A DNA stretch of 14,760 bases from Gemmatimonadota bacterium. Lineage in GTDB: Bacteria; Gemmatimonadota; Gemmatimonadetes; Gemmatimonadales; GWC2-71-9. The notes below the pieces were generated by a model that was not told where the DNA came from, ran no database searches, and was given only the letters and a program-made list of their open reading frames with translations. A program made the translations under genes and the position numbers. This document shows, piece by piece, positions 6,660 through 13,822 of the stretch. The stretch is from the NCBI GenBank assembly GCA_003221985.1, contig QHUQ01000128.1:1-14760 (forward strand), given 5' to 3'. Positions within the stretch are counted from its first letter, which is position 1. The number at the start of each line of letters is the position of its first letter.

Positions 6660-7262
6660 ATGCCATTCTGGACCGGACGGCGTGCCATTGGCGGAATTGT
6701 CCTTGCGATCGTTCTGATCGCGCTCGGATGGGCGGCGGTAGTGGTCGCGGTGGCCGTCCACGCCGCCCGCGATGAAGCCACCGGCGCCGATGCCATCGCG
6801 GTCCTCGGCGCCGCCCAGTACAACGGCCGCCCTTCTCCCGTTTTTCGCGCTCGACTCAATCACGCCGCCGCCCTGTACCAACGGGGACTGGCACCCGTCG
6901 TCCTGGTCACCGGAGGCGTCGGCGCGCGCGATACGCTCAACGAAGCCAACGTCGGCCGCGATTATCTGGTGCGACTCGGCCTGGCCGGCGATGCGGTCGT
7001 GCCCCTCGCCGGCGGCGCCGACACCTACGCGTCGATCGATCAGGTCCGGCATTGGTTCGATGGAAAAGAGAGCCGCCGCGTCCTGCTCGTGAGCGACGGC
7101 TTTCATATGCTGCGGTTGCAGATCATCGCGAGACGCCTCGGCCTGGTGCCGTTCACGTCGCCCGCCACCGGCTCGCCCATTCACGCCAACGTGCGCCGCA
7201 ACACCGGGTATCTGTTCGCCGAAGGGTTCAAAGTCCCGTTTACGTGGCTGTTCCAGCACTAA
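6660..7262 (+). CDS. DUF218 (YdcF/SanA/ElyC-like) inner-membrane protein
   Basis: A 200-residue protein with one N-terminal transmembrane helix (IGGIVLAIVLIALGWAAVVVAVAV, about 10-33) followed by a DUF218 domain: AIAVLGAAQYNGRPSPVFRARLNHAAALYQRG (45-76), VVLVTGGVG (80-88), DTYASIDQ (121-128) and RVLLVSDGFHMLRL (140-153). E. coli relatives SanA and ElyC take part in envelope barrier function and peptidoglycan-precursor homeostasis, but the biochemical reaction of the family is not settled. The ATG has no ribosome-binding site and follows the HEAT operon by 12 bp, so it may be read through from that operon, started by its own promoter, or both. The Nudix gene follows after 15 bp. Confidence 0.88.
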   Translation: MPFWTGRRAIGGIVLAIVLIALGWAAVVVAVAVHAARDEATGADAIAVLGAAQYNGRPSPVFRARLNHAAALYQRGLAPVVLVTGGVGARDTLNEANVGRDYLVRLGLAGDAVVPLAGGADTYASIDQVRHWFDGKESRRVLLVSDGFHMLRLQIIARRLGLVPFTSPATGSPIHANVRRNTGYLFAEGFKVPFTWLFQH

Positions 7263-7277
7263 ACAACGGAGTGCGTC

Positions 7278-7817
7278 ATGCAGCTCGCGAGTAAACGAAT
7301 TCACAGCGGGCGGGTCATAAATCTTGACGTGGATGCGGTGCGCTTTCCGGACGGCTCGACGGGAGAGCTGGAAATCGTGCGGCATCCGGGCGCCGCCGCG
7401 GTCGTTCCATTCGCCTCGGATCCGCGTGGCGACGATCCGACGGTGCTGCTCATCCAGCAGTACCGGTACGCCACGAATGGATCGTTGCTCGAGATCCCGG
7501 CAGGGCGCCTCGATCCGGGCGAGGACCCGGAAGGGTGCGGCCGACGGGAGCTGCTCGAGGAGGTCGGTGTGACAGCGGGGCGCCTGGAGCGTCTTACTAC
7601 TATATGGACAACGCCTGGCTTCACCGACGAGCGGATTCACCTGTTTTGGGCATCCGAGCTCAGCGCCGGCAAACACGCACGCGAGCCGGACGAATTCATC
7701 GAGGTCATCCCAAAACCGCTGTCCGAGGCGCTCCAGCTGGTGCGCAGCGGGGTGATAAGTGATGCAAAGACTGCCCTTAGCCTGCTCTTCGTGGCTGGTT
7801 TCATCCTGGAGCATTAG
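7278..7817 (+). CDS. Nudix hydrolase, ADP-ribose pyrophosphatase type
   Basis: A 179-residue cytoplasmic enzyme predicted to hydrolyse ADP-ribose (or a similar nucleoside diphosphate linked to X) to AMP and ribose 5-phosphate. A perfect Nudix box, G-x5-E-x7-REUxEExGU, runs from G76 to V98 (GRLDPGE, then RRELLEEVGV), with the metal-binding Glu residues 91, 94 and 95 in place. ADP-ribose-type features are HPGAAAVVP (36-44), QYRY (61-64), EIPAGRLDPGE (72-82) and TPGFTDE (112-118). Length is normal for the family. CGGAG about 7 nt upstream serves as ribosome-binding site. Probably co-transcribed with the DUF218 gene 15 bp upstream. Confidence 0.93.
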   Translation: MQLASKRIHSGRVINLDVDAVRFPDGSTGELEIVRHPGAAAVVPFASDPRGDDPTVLLIQQYRYATNGSLLEIPAGRLDPGEDPEGCGRRELLEEVGVTAGRLERLTTIWTTPGFTDERIHLFWASELSAGKHAREPDEFIEVIPKPLSEALQLVRSGVISDAKTALSLLFVAGFILEH

Positions 7818-7833
7818 TCCGCGCCGTTCTTCG

Positions 7834-7843
7834 GATCTAGATC
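7834..7843 (+). promoter_or_regulatory. Palindrome GATCTAGATC upstream of sigma promoter
   Basis: A perfect 10-bp palindrome flanked by TTC(G) and GAA, ending 10 bp before the putative -35. It contains CTAG, and its position fits an upstream regulator site; this is suggestive only. Confidence 0.25.
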
Positions 7844-7853
7844 GAATGTGGAA

Positions 7854-7882
7854 TTGCGTCGTCCCCAGGCTGGGACAATTAT
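7854..7882 (+). promoter_or_regulatory. Candidate promoter of second ECF sigma gene
   Basis: TTGCGT (7854-7859) and AATTAT (7877-7882; TTATAT at 7879-7884 as alternative) are 17 bp apart, in an otherwise GC-rich stretch. Transcription would begin near 7889, giving a leader of about 140 nt before the ATG at 8031. Confidence 0.45.
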
Positions 7883-7951
7883 ATCCCCATTCGCACGCCG
7901 CTGCGAATCGCAATCACTTGTGTCGTAAGGAGTTAGTCCACCAGCCTGGGG
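7863..7951 (+). repeat. 11-bp spaced inverted repeat flanking promoter and leader
   Basis: CCCCAGGCTGG (7863-7873) lies in the promoter spacer and its exact reverse complement CCAGCCTGGGG (7941-7951) lies 67 bp further on. Between them is a perfect stem-loop, ATTCGCA (7889-7895) with TGCGAAT (7902-7908), loop of 6. GGCAC-N5-GTGCC (7952-7966) follows. No T-run follows any of these, so they are not typical terminators. Confidence 0.6.
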
Positions 7952-8030
7952 GGCACGATTTGTGCCGAGGCCTCATAAGGTGAATCAGGGCAGGCGTTTT
8001 CCTGTTCCCGTTCGAACCACAAGGGTACTC

Positions 8031-8675
8031 ATGGCGACCACATTGAAGCGTCCAACTCCCGCCGTCGATTCGCAGCGAGCGTTGCAGCGCGAAGCGCTGC
8101 ACGACCTGGATGATGGGCAGGTTGTAATGAGTCACTTGGCCGGCGAGCCGCAGGCCTTCGGCACCCTGGTGGACCGTTACCAGACCCGCCTCCTCAATTT
8201 CGTCAATCGCACCATCGGTGACCGCGAGCGCGCTGAAGACCTCGTCCAGGAGGTTTTCATCCGGGTCTTTCGGCATCTGCATCGCTTCGATCAGACCAAG
8301 AAATTCTCGACGTGGATCTACACCATCGCGTCCAACCTCGCGAAGAACGAGCTGCGCAACCGCAGCCGCAATCCGTTGGTGCTGTTCCAGACCATCAAGA
8401 AGAATTGGGAAGCGGATCATCGGCCGCTGCAGTTCGAGGACACGACCGCGCGTCCCGACGACCTGTACCGCAAACGGTTCTTGAAGGATGCAGTGGATCA
8501 ATGCGTCCAGCGGCTGCCGGAACACCACCGGGAGGTGTTCGTGCTCCGCGAGCTCGAGGGAAAGAGCTACCAGGAGATCGCTGAGATTACCAGGTGCAAC
8601 CTGGGGACGGTGAAAAGCCGCTTGAATCGGGCCCGAAACAGCTTCGCCCAGCTCATCGGCCCCGTGCTCGTTTAG
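8031..8675 (+). CDS. ECF-family RNA polymerase sigma factor (second)
   Basis: A 214-residue sigma factor. After a basic 30-residue lead-in, sigma-2 spans about 43-112: DRERAEDLVQEVFIRVFRHLHRF (64-86), KFSTWIYTIASNLAKNELRNRSR (91-113). Sigma-4 spans about 150-203: LPEHHREVFVLRELEGKSYQEIAEITRCNLGTVKSRLNRAR, with its helix-turn-helix. A longer frame could start at GTG 7962, but ATG 8031 is preferred because AAGGG lies 5 nt before it and the upstream residues are basic and non-conserved in character. The gene following by 66 bp encodes a zinc-finger anti-sigma factor. Sequence differs clearly from the sigma factor at 2913, so this is not a local duplicate. The structured upstream region suggests control of its expression. 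Confidence 0.93.
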   Translation: MATTLKRPTPAVDSQRALQREALHDLDDGQVVMSHLAGEPQAFGTLVDRYQTRLLNFVNRTIGDRERAEDLVQEVFIRVFRHLHRFDQTKKFSTWIYTIASNLAKNELRNRSRNPLVLFQTIKKNWEADHRPLQFEDTTARPDDLYRKRFLKDAVDQCVQRLPEHHREVFVLRELEGKSYQEIAEITRCNLGTVKSRLNRARNSFAQLIGPVLV

Positions 8676-8705
8676 ACACAGCCCCGCCGCAAGAGCCCCG
8701 GCTAC

Positions 8706-8741
8706 GGAACACCCCGTGGCCGGCGGTGGTACATTTGCACC
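8706..8741 (+). promoter_or_regulatory. Possible promoter for leaderless anti-sigma transcript
   Basis: TACATT (8730-8735) ends 6 nt before the ATG at 8742, the exact distance expected if the A of ATG is +1; no Shine-Dalgarno is present. GGAACA (8706-8711), 18 bp upstream of TACATT, resembles the GGAAC -35 motif of ECF promoters, which would fit control by the neighbouring sigma factor. Confidence 0.35.
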
Positions 8742-9248
8742 ATGCAGTGCACCGAGTTCTTGGAGCGACATAGCGAATTCCGGGACGGGTTAATCGCGTC
8801 CGCTGGGGAATTGAAGCGCTTCGCGCGACATATGGCCTACTGTACCAGCTGTCGCCGCTACGACGCGACAGTTCGCCAGGCCGTACAGGTCCTTCACTCC
8901 GCCTCCCCGATTGCTCTCTCCGCAGACTTCCGTCAACGTCTCGATGCGCGAATCGCCGTAGAGCGCCGGCGCAAACCGAGACCTCCGGCGCGCTCGGGAA
9001 TGTCGGCGTTGTTGGTGTTGGCTGCATTGGTGCTGCTGTTCTTCGAAATCGGGCAACGCCCCGGCATCATGCGGGCGCCGCTGCTCCCACCAGCCGCCTT
9101 CCCCAAGCCCGTGGCAAATGCGGGACTTCCCTTCGTCTCGTTCCAGGATCCGCGAGCGAGCATCGTGGGTGGCAACCCGTATCCGTACGGCACGGCACTG
9201 GTGCAGCCGCCGGCGTTCAGCTTCCAGCCCGCATCCGCGGGCCGCTAG
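8742..9248 (+). CDS. Zinc-finger anti-sigma factor, single-pass membrane
   Basis: A 168-residue protein. The N-terminal cytoplasmic domain has the zinc-binding anti-sigma signature H30-x3-C34-x2-C37 (HMAYCTSC) with C3 as a likely fourth ligand. A transmembrane helix follows (about 86-104, GMSALLVLAALVLLFFEIG), then a Pro-rich periplasmic tail (105-168) without a recognised sensor domain. It should bind and silence the sigma factor encoded 66 bp upstream, releasing it on redox or envelope stress as other ZAS proteins do. Unlike the first pair, it is not overlapped with its sigma gene and may have its own promoter. The ATG at 8742 has no Shine-Dalgarno. Confidence 0.88.
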   Translation: MQCTEFLERHSEFRDGLIASAGELKRFARHMAYCTSCRRYDATVRQAVQVLHSASPIALSADFRQRLDARIAVERRRKPRPPARSGMSALLVLAALVLLFFEIGQRPGIMRAPLLPPAAFPKPVANAGLPFVSFQDPRASIVGGNPYPYGTALVQPPAFSFQPASAGR

Positions 9249-9284
9249 CAGCTTCTCGGCCTTTCTCGGGGCACAGGGCGGCGG

Positions 9285-9297
9285 TAACTTCGCCTGT
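9285..9297 (+). promoter_or_regulatory. Possible -10 box for leaderless holA transcript
   Basis: TAACTT (9285-9290) lies 7 nt before the ATG at 9298; no Shine-Dalgarno. The -35 region (TTTCTC, 9262-9267) is weak. Confidence 0.3.
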
Positions 9298-10368
9298 ATG
9301 CCGGCGATTACCCTCGACGCGCTCCTGCGAACCCTCAAGAAAACCGCCGCGCCCCCCGCCGCCGAACCCGTCTATCTGCTCCACGGTGACGAAGATGTCC
9401 TCAAGGACGAGGCCATTCGGGCGCTGCTCGACGCGTCCGTGGGACCGAATCGTGACTTCAATCTGGATGTCCGTTTTGCGCCTGATCTGACGCCTGAATC
9501 GTTCAACGCGCTGGTGAACACCCCACCGATGCTGGCCGAGCGGCGCGCGGTCGTGATCCGGGCTGTCGAGCAGCTCGGCAAGCGCAAGACGAAGCTGCGC
9601 GACGAGGTGGTTCGCTATCTCGCCCAACCGAATCCGACCACGGTCCTTGTGCTGGTCGTCGCAGCGGGTGAGGAGCCCGACGCCGACCTTGTGAAAGCAT
9701 CCACCTCCGTGCTGCTCGAGCCCCTCTCCGCGGAGCGCGTGCCCCGCTGGCTGCGGCACCATGCCACGACCCTCAAGGTGACGCTTGCGCCGGATGCTGT
9801 GGACTTGCTCATCGCCGCGGTCGGGAACGACTTGAGCACGCTCGCCCGCGAGCTCGAAAAACTCGCCGCGTTGACGGGCGGCGCGACGCGCGAAGTGACC
9901 GCGCAAGATGTGACCAGCCTGGTGGGCGTGCGGCGCGGCGAGACGGTGTATGACCTCGTACACGCCGCCCTGGAGCGCCGCGCGGCGCGGGCCGCTCAGC
10001 TCGTCCAGCCCGTGCTGGAGCAGGCGGGAATGAGCGGTGTGAAAATCGTCTCGTTGCTCGGCACCCACCTGGTGGGCACGTCGCTGGCGCGGGCCGAGCG
10101 CGATCGCGGAGCGAACGTGGCGCGGCTGCCGGACATCGTATTCCGCCAACTGCTGGCGGTGCGGCCCTACGGTCTGCGCGGCTATAAAGAGGAAGCGGCA
10201 CACTGGAGCGGCTGGAGCGCGCATTGGACTGGGGGCGAGTTGAGCCGGGCGCTGCGCGCGGCGCTCGCCGCGGACAATGCGCTGAAGACCGCCACCGTCT
10301 CGGACGATCGGGGGATTGTGACGCAGCTGGTGCTGGGATTTGCGGCGCTAAACAAGGAGGCGGCGTGA
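9298..10368 (+). CDS. holA: DNA polymerase III delta subunit
   Basis: A 356-residue protein of the clamp-loader complex that opens the beta sliding clamp. The start region EPVYLLHGDEDVLKDEAIRALLD (23-45) is the family's hallmark (PVYLLHGdE..L..EA), followed by the usual FNLDVRFAPDLTPESFNALVNTPPMLAERRAVVIRAVEQL and, later, VGNDLSTLARELEKLAAL (collar-linking helices) and VGVRRGETVYDLVHAALERRAARA. Length is normal. The frame extends upstream through the anti-sigma gene, but ATG 9298 is where similarity to HolA begins and follows the previous stop. Its TGA overlaps the GTG of the SPOR gene, so it begins a coupled cluster running to the right edge. A possible leaderless start is noted. Confidence 0.95.
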   Translation: MPAITLDALLRTLKKTAAPPAAEPVYLLHGDEDVLKDEAIRALLDASVGPNRDFNLDVRFAPDLTPESFNALVNTPPMLAERRAVVIRAVEQLGKRKTKLRDEVVRYLAQPNPTTVLVLVVAAGEEPDADLVKASTSVLLEPLSAERVPRWLRHHATTLKVTLAPDAVDLLIAAVGNDLSTLARELEKLAALTGGATREVTAQDVTSLVGVRRGETVYDLVHAALERRAARAAQLVQPVLEQAGMSGVKIVSLLGTHLVGTSLARAERDRGANVARLPDIVFRQLLAVRPYGLRGYKEEAAHWSGWSAHWTGGELSRALRAALAADNALKTATVSDDRGIVTQLVLGFAALNKEAA

Positions 10369-11249
10369 GGGCGGCGGTTCGGCGGTTGGGCGGTTGGGCG
10401 GTTGGAATGCTGACGCTAGGCTTTCTAACCGCCCAACCGCTCAACCGCCTAGCCTCCCAGACAGACGCCCGCCTCGTCGAAGCGTTGCGCCTCGCCCAAT
10501 CGGGCCAGGTCGACTCCGGGCGTGCAATCGTGCGCCGGCTGCTGGCGTCGTTGTCACCCACCGATTCGGCGTATCCGCAGGCGCTGCTCGCGGCTGCGAA
10601 AATCGCGCCCGATGCGAAGTCCGTCGCCTCGAACCTCAACCGCATCGTCGTCGAGTATGGCGCCGGCCCGTGGGCGGACGACGCGCTGCTGCTGCTCACG
10701 CAGCTGTATTTCGCGCAGCGCGACCCGGTGCAAACGACGCAGGCGGCGGAGCGGCTGAATCGCGACTACCCCGATTCGCCGCTGCGCGCGCGCGCGAATT
10801 TCTCCGCGGCACGCGCCTACTTCGAGCTCAAGAACGAAGCGCGCGGCTGCGAGCTGATCCAGCAATCGCTGGACGGCGCCGGCGACGACGTCGAATTCAA
10901 GAATCAGGTGAGCTTCTACGCGTCGCGCTGCAGCCCGGCGTCCACGACCACCGCGACGACGACGCCACCGGCAGATACCGGGAATCGCCCCCCCACCCCC
11001 GCCGCCCCTCCCACGCCGGCGTCTCACGCGTACGCCGTACAGGTGCTGGCGGTGAAGAGCGCCGCCCAGGTCGATGACATGCTCACCCGGCTCAAGGTGA
11101 TGGGCTTCGAGGCGCGTGTCGTGCGCGACTCGACCGGCTTCTTCAAGGTGCGCGTCGGCCGCTACGCGACCCGCGAGGAGGCGGTGCGCACGCAGCAGCG
11201 GCTGCGCACGCGCGTGGGCGGCCAGCCGTTCGTGGTGGAGGAGCCGTGA
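10365..11249 (+). CDS. Exported TPR-like / SPOR-domain protein
   Basis: A 294-residue protein using GTG 10365, chosen because AAGGAGG (10354-10360) lies 4 nt upstream and because GTGA overlaps the holA stop. An upstream extension inside holA is not credible. Residues 1-31 form a signal-peptide-like segment (RRLGGWAVGMLTLGFLTAQ) encoded by an octamer repeat array. Residues 35-190 form tetratricopeptide-like helices (LVEALRLAQSGQVDSGRAIVRRLL, WADDALLLLTQLYFAQRD, DYPDSPLRARANFSAARAYFELK), as in YbgF/CpoB-like proteins. A Thr/Pro-rich linker (191-221) leads to a SPOR domain (222-292, AYAVQVLAVKS to FKVRVGRYATREEA), which binds denuded peptidoglycan at the septum. A periplasmic, division-linked role is plausible. 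It overlaps mutS by GTGA. Confidence 0.9.
   Translation: MRAAVRRLGGWAVGMLTLGFLTAQPLNRLASQTDARLVEALRLAQSGQVDSGRAIVRRLLASLSPTDSAYPQALLAAAKIAPDAKSVASNLNRIVVEYGAGPWADDALLLLTQLYFAQRDPVQTTQAAERLNRDYPDSPLRARANFSAARAYFELKNEARGCELIQQSLDGAGDDVEFKNQVSFYASRCSPASTTTATTTPPADTGNRPPTPAAPPTPASHAYAVQVLAVKSAAQVDDMLTRLKVMGFEARVVRDSTGFFKVRVGRYATREEAVRTQQRLRTRVGGQPFVVEEP
10373..10449 (+). repeat. Octamer inverted-repeat array within the SPOR gene signal-peptide region
   Basis: Four head-to-tail 8-mers, GGCGGTTC then three GGCGGTTG (10373-10404), face three reverse-complement units, TAACCGCC, CAACCGCT, CAACCGCC (10426-10449), across a 21-bp spacer. In addition GCTAGGC (10415-10421) pairs with GCCTAGC (10447-10453). 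The DNA or RNA could form a long hairpin just after the GTG start codon. Confidence 0.9.
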
Positions 11250-13822
11250 CCACGGCGGGGGCGGGAGGAGCCACCGAAACGCCACTGATGCAGCAGTACC
11301 GCGACATCAAGGCCCGCTATCCCCAAACCATCCTGTTTTTCCGGATGGGCGACTTCTACGAAATGTTCGAGGACGACGCCAAGCTCGCCGCTCGTGAGCT
11401 GGGGCTGACGCTCACGTCGCGCAACAACGGCGGAGCGGCTGAGGTCCCACTCGCCGGTGTGCCCGTCAAGGCGGCCACCGACTACTTGCGCCGCCTCATC
11501 GGCAAAGGGCACCGCGTCGCGATTTGCGAGCAGGTCGAAGATCCGAAGCTGGCCAAGGGGATCGTGCGGCGAGAGGTCGTCGAGACCGTCACGCCCGGGA
11601 CCGTGCTCAGCGATGACTGGCTGGTCCGGAATCGGAATAACTACATCGTCGCGCTCGATCCGCGCGGCGCGGCCGCTGGGCTCGCCACGCTCGATGTCAC
11701 CACCGGCGAGCTCATCCTCGAGGTCGTGCCCGAGAGCGACATCGCGGCGGCCCTCGCTCGCTACGAAGCGCGCGAGCTGGTATTGCCCAGCGACGTCGCC
11801 GTTGCAACGGCCGTGGGAACGGTGACGGTGCGCGAGGCGTGGGAGTTCGACCCCGAACTCGCCCGTGAAGACCTGCTGCGGACCTATGGCATCGCATCAC
11901 TGGATGGGCTGGGGATCGGTGCGGACGACCGTCCCGCCGTCGGGGCGGCGGGGGCGCTGCTGCGTTACGCACGCGAGCTCAAGCCGGGCGGGCTGCCCCA
12001 CCTGGCCCATCCCACCATCGTGCGGCGCGGGGACGTGCTGCCGCTGGACGAGATGACGCGCCGCAACCTCGAGCTGGTCGAACCCCTGCGCGCCGGGGCT
12101 GAAGGCGCCACACTGCTCGACGTGATCGACCGGACGCTGACCCCGATGGGCGGCCGTCTGCTGCGCCGCTGGCTGCTGGCACCGCTCGTCGACCCCGGCG
12201 CGATCAATGCGCGGCTCGACGCGGTGCAGGTGCTCGTCGGCGATGGCCGGGGCCGCGAGCGGCTGCGCGAGGCACTCGACGGCGTGCGCGACGTGGAACG
12301 TCTCGCGGGCCGCGCGGCGTTGGGTCGCGCGACCCCCCGGGAAATGGGCGCGTTGCGGGACTCGATCCTGCGGCTTCCGGATGTCGCGGGCGCGCTGAGC
12401 GCCCTCGAGGGCGACCTCGTCTTCCCAGCCCTCGATTTGCTCACCGACATCGGCGAAGAGCTCGGCCGCGCGCTCGTCGAACGCCCCCCGGCGCAGCTCG
12501 ACGATGGCGACACCATCAAAGCCGGTTACGATCGCGATCTGGATGAGCTGAAGGCGGCGCGCGACGGCGGCAAACAGTACATCGCCGCGCTGCAGGCGCG
12601 CGAGCGCGAGCGCACCGGCATCTCGTCCCTCAAGGTCGGATTCAACAAGGTCTTCGGCTACTACATCGAAGTCACGCACGCGCACCGCGAGCGGATTCCG
12701 GCCGACTACGAGCGACGCCAGACGCTCACCGGCGCGGAACGATACGTGACGCCGGACTTGAAGGAGTACGAAGCGAAGGTCCTCGGCGCCGAGGAGCACA
12801 TCGCCGCGCGCGAGCGGGAAGTGCTCGACCAGTTGCGCCGGCGCGTCGGCGAGGCCATCGCCCGAGTCCAGGCGAGCGCGGCGCGGCTGGCTCAGCTCGA
12901 CGCGTGGGCCGCGCTGGCCGACGTGGCGGAGCGGGAGCGCTACGTGCGCCCGGAGGTGACCGACGGGTTCACGCTGCAGCTCGAGGGCAGCCGCCATCCG
13001 GTCGTCGAGCGGATGATGCCGCGCGAGGCGTTCATCCCCAACGACGTGATGCTGGACGACGCCGGCCGCGTGGTGCTGCTGACCGGCCCCAACATGGCGG
13101 GCAAGTCGACGTTGCTGCGGCAGGTCGGGCTCTGCGTCGTGCTCGCGCAGATCGGCTCGTTTGTTCCCTGCCGCCGCGCGAGCATCGGCGTCGTGGACCG
13201 CCTGTTCACGCGCGTCGGCGCCTCGGACAATCTGGTACGCGGCCAGTCGACGTTCATGGTCGAGATGAGCGAGACGAGCGCGATCCTGCACGCCGCCACC
13301 GGCCGCAGCCTGGTGCTGCTCGACGAGATTGGCCGCGGCACGTCGACCTACGACGGTGTGGCCATCGCGTGGGCGGTCACCGAGTGCCTGCACAACACCA
13401 TCGGCTGCAAGACGATTTTCGCGACGCACTACCACGAGCTGACGCAGCTCACGGAGGAGCTCGAGCACGTACGCAACTTCAACGTCGCGGTGCGGGAAGT
13501 GGGCGAGGAGATCGTGTTCCTGCACCGGCTGGAACCGGGTGGCGCGGACCGCTCGTACGGCATTCACGTCGGCCGGCTCGCCGGGCTGCCCGAGCCCGTC
13601 GTCACTCGCGCCTGGCAGGTCCTCAAACTGCTAGAGGCGGGTCATCACGTGGCGACGCAGCGCCCGCCCTCGCCGCTCGATGCCACGCAGCTCGGTTTGT
13701 TTGCCGCACCGGATCCGTTGCTGCTCGAGTTGGACGGGTTGGACGTCAATTCGTTGTCGCCACTCGACGCGTTGAATCGCCTGGCCGCCTGGCAAAAGCG
13801 CCGCAAGGATAAAAGCTCGTGA
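11246..13822 (+). CDS. mutS: DNA mismatch repair protein MutS
   Basis: An 858-residue ATPase that recognises mispaired bases and starts methyl-independent or methyl-directed mismatch repair with MutL. The N-terminal mismatch-binding motif F37-Y-E39 lies in FFRMGDFYEMF (31-41). The connector, lever and clamp domains follow, including GISSLKVGFNKVFGYYIEV in the lever. The ATPase holds Walker A GPNMAGKS (614-621), Walker B LVLLDEIGRGTSTYDG and ATHYHEL. The end SPLDALNRLAAWQKRRK is the usual MutS1 C-terminal dimer helix. Length is that of MutS1. GTG 11246 overlaps the SPOR stop (GTGA) with GGAGG (11237-11241) 4 nt upstream. Complete and intact, so mismatch repair should be functional. Confidence 0.98.
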   Translation: MTTAGAGGATETPLMQQYRDIKARYPQTILFFRMGDFYEMFEDDAKLAARELGLTLTSRNNGGAAEVPLAGVPVKAATDYLRRLIGKGHRVAICEQVEDPKLAKGIVRREVVETVTPGTVLSDDWLVRNRNNYIVALDPRGAAAGLATLDVTTGELILEVVPESDIAAALARYEARELVLPSDVAVATAVGTVTVREAWEFDPELAREDLLRTYGIASLDGLGIGADDRPAVGAAGALLRYARELKPGGLPHLAHPTIVRRGDVLPLDEMTRRNLELVEPLRAGAEGATLLDVIDRTLTPMGGRLLRRWLLAPLVDPGAINARLDAVQVLVGDGRGRERLREALDGVRDVERLAGRAALGRATPREMGALRDSILRLPDVAGALSALEGDLVFPALDLLTDIGEELGRALVERPPAQLDDGDTIKAGYDRDLDELKAARDGGKQYIAALQARERERTGISSLKVGFNKVFGYYIEVTHAHRERIPADYERRQTLTGAERYVTPDLKEYEAKVLGAEEHIAAREREVLDQLRRRVGEAIARVQASAARLAQLDAWAALADVAERERYVRPEVTDGFTLQLEGSRHPVVERMMPREAFIPNDVMLDDAGRVVLLTGPNMAGKSTLLRQVGLCVVLAQIGSFVPCRRASIGVVDRLFTRVGASDNLVRGQSTFMVEMSETSAILHAATGRSLVLLDEIGRGTSTYDGVAIAWAVTECLHNTIGCKTIFATHYHELTQLTEELEHVRNFNVAVREVGEEIVFLHRLEPGGADRSYGIHVGRLAGLPEPVVTRAWQVLKLLEAGHHVATQRPPSPLDATQLGLFAAPDPLLLELDGLDVNSLSPLDALNRLAAWQKRRKDKSS

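Noticed and set aside
7863..7874. Terminator of the Nudix gene
   Set aside because: CCCAG-G-CTGGG has an impossibly small loop for its stem and no T-run; the following A/T bases fit a -10 box better.
6492..7913. 473-codon open frame on the minus strand opposite the DUF218 and Nudix genes
   Set aside because: No domain or signal seen; it spans two well-supported plus-strand genes and is explained by low stop-codon frequency in high-GC antisense.
7962..8030. Upstream GTG start extending the second sigma factor by 23 residues
   Set aside because: The extension lacks sigma-like sequence and a well-placed ribosome-binding site, while ATG 8031 has AAGGG 5 nt upstream.
9118..9297. Upstream extension of the holA frame
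   Set aside because: It overlaps the anti-sigma gene in another frame and shows no HolA similarity before residue 9298's methionine.
10373..10449. CRISPR-like short repeats
   Set aside because: Units are contiguous 8-mers without spacers, and no cas genes are present.
11897..13567. 556-codon open frame on the minus strand opposite mutS
   Set aside because: Its translation is Arg/His/Val-rich antisense of a high-GC gene with no recognisable domain; mutS on the plus strand has every family motif.
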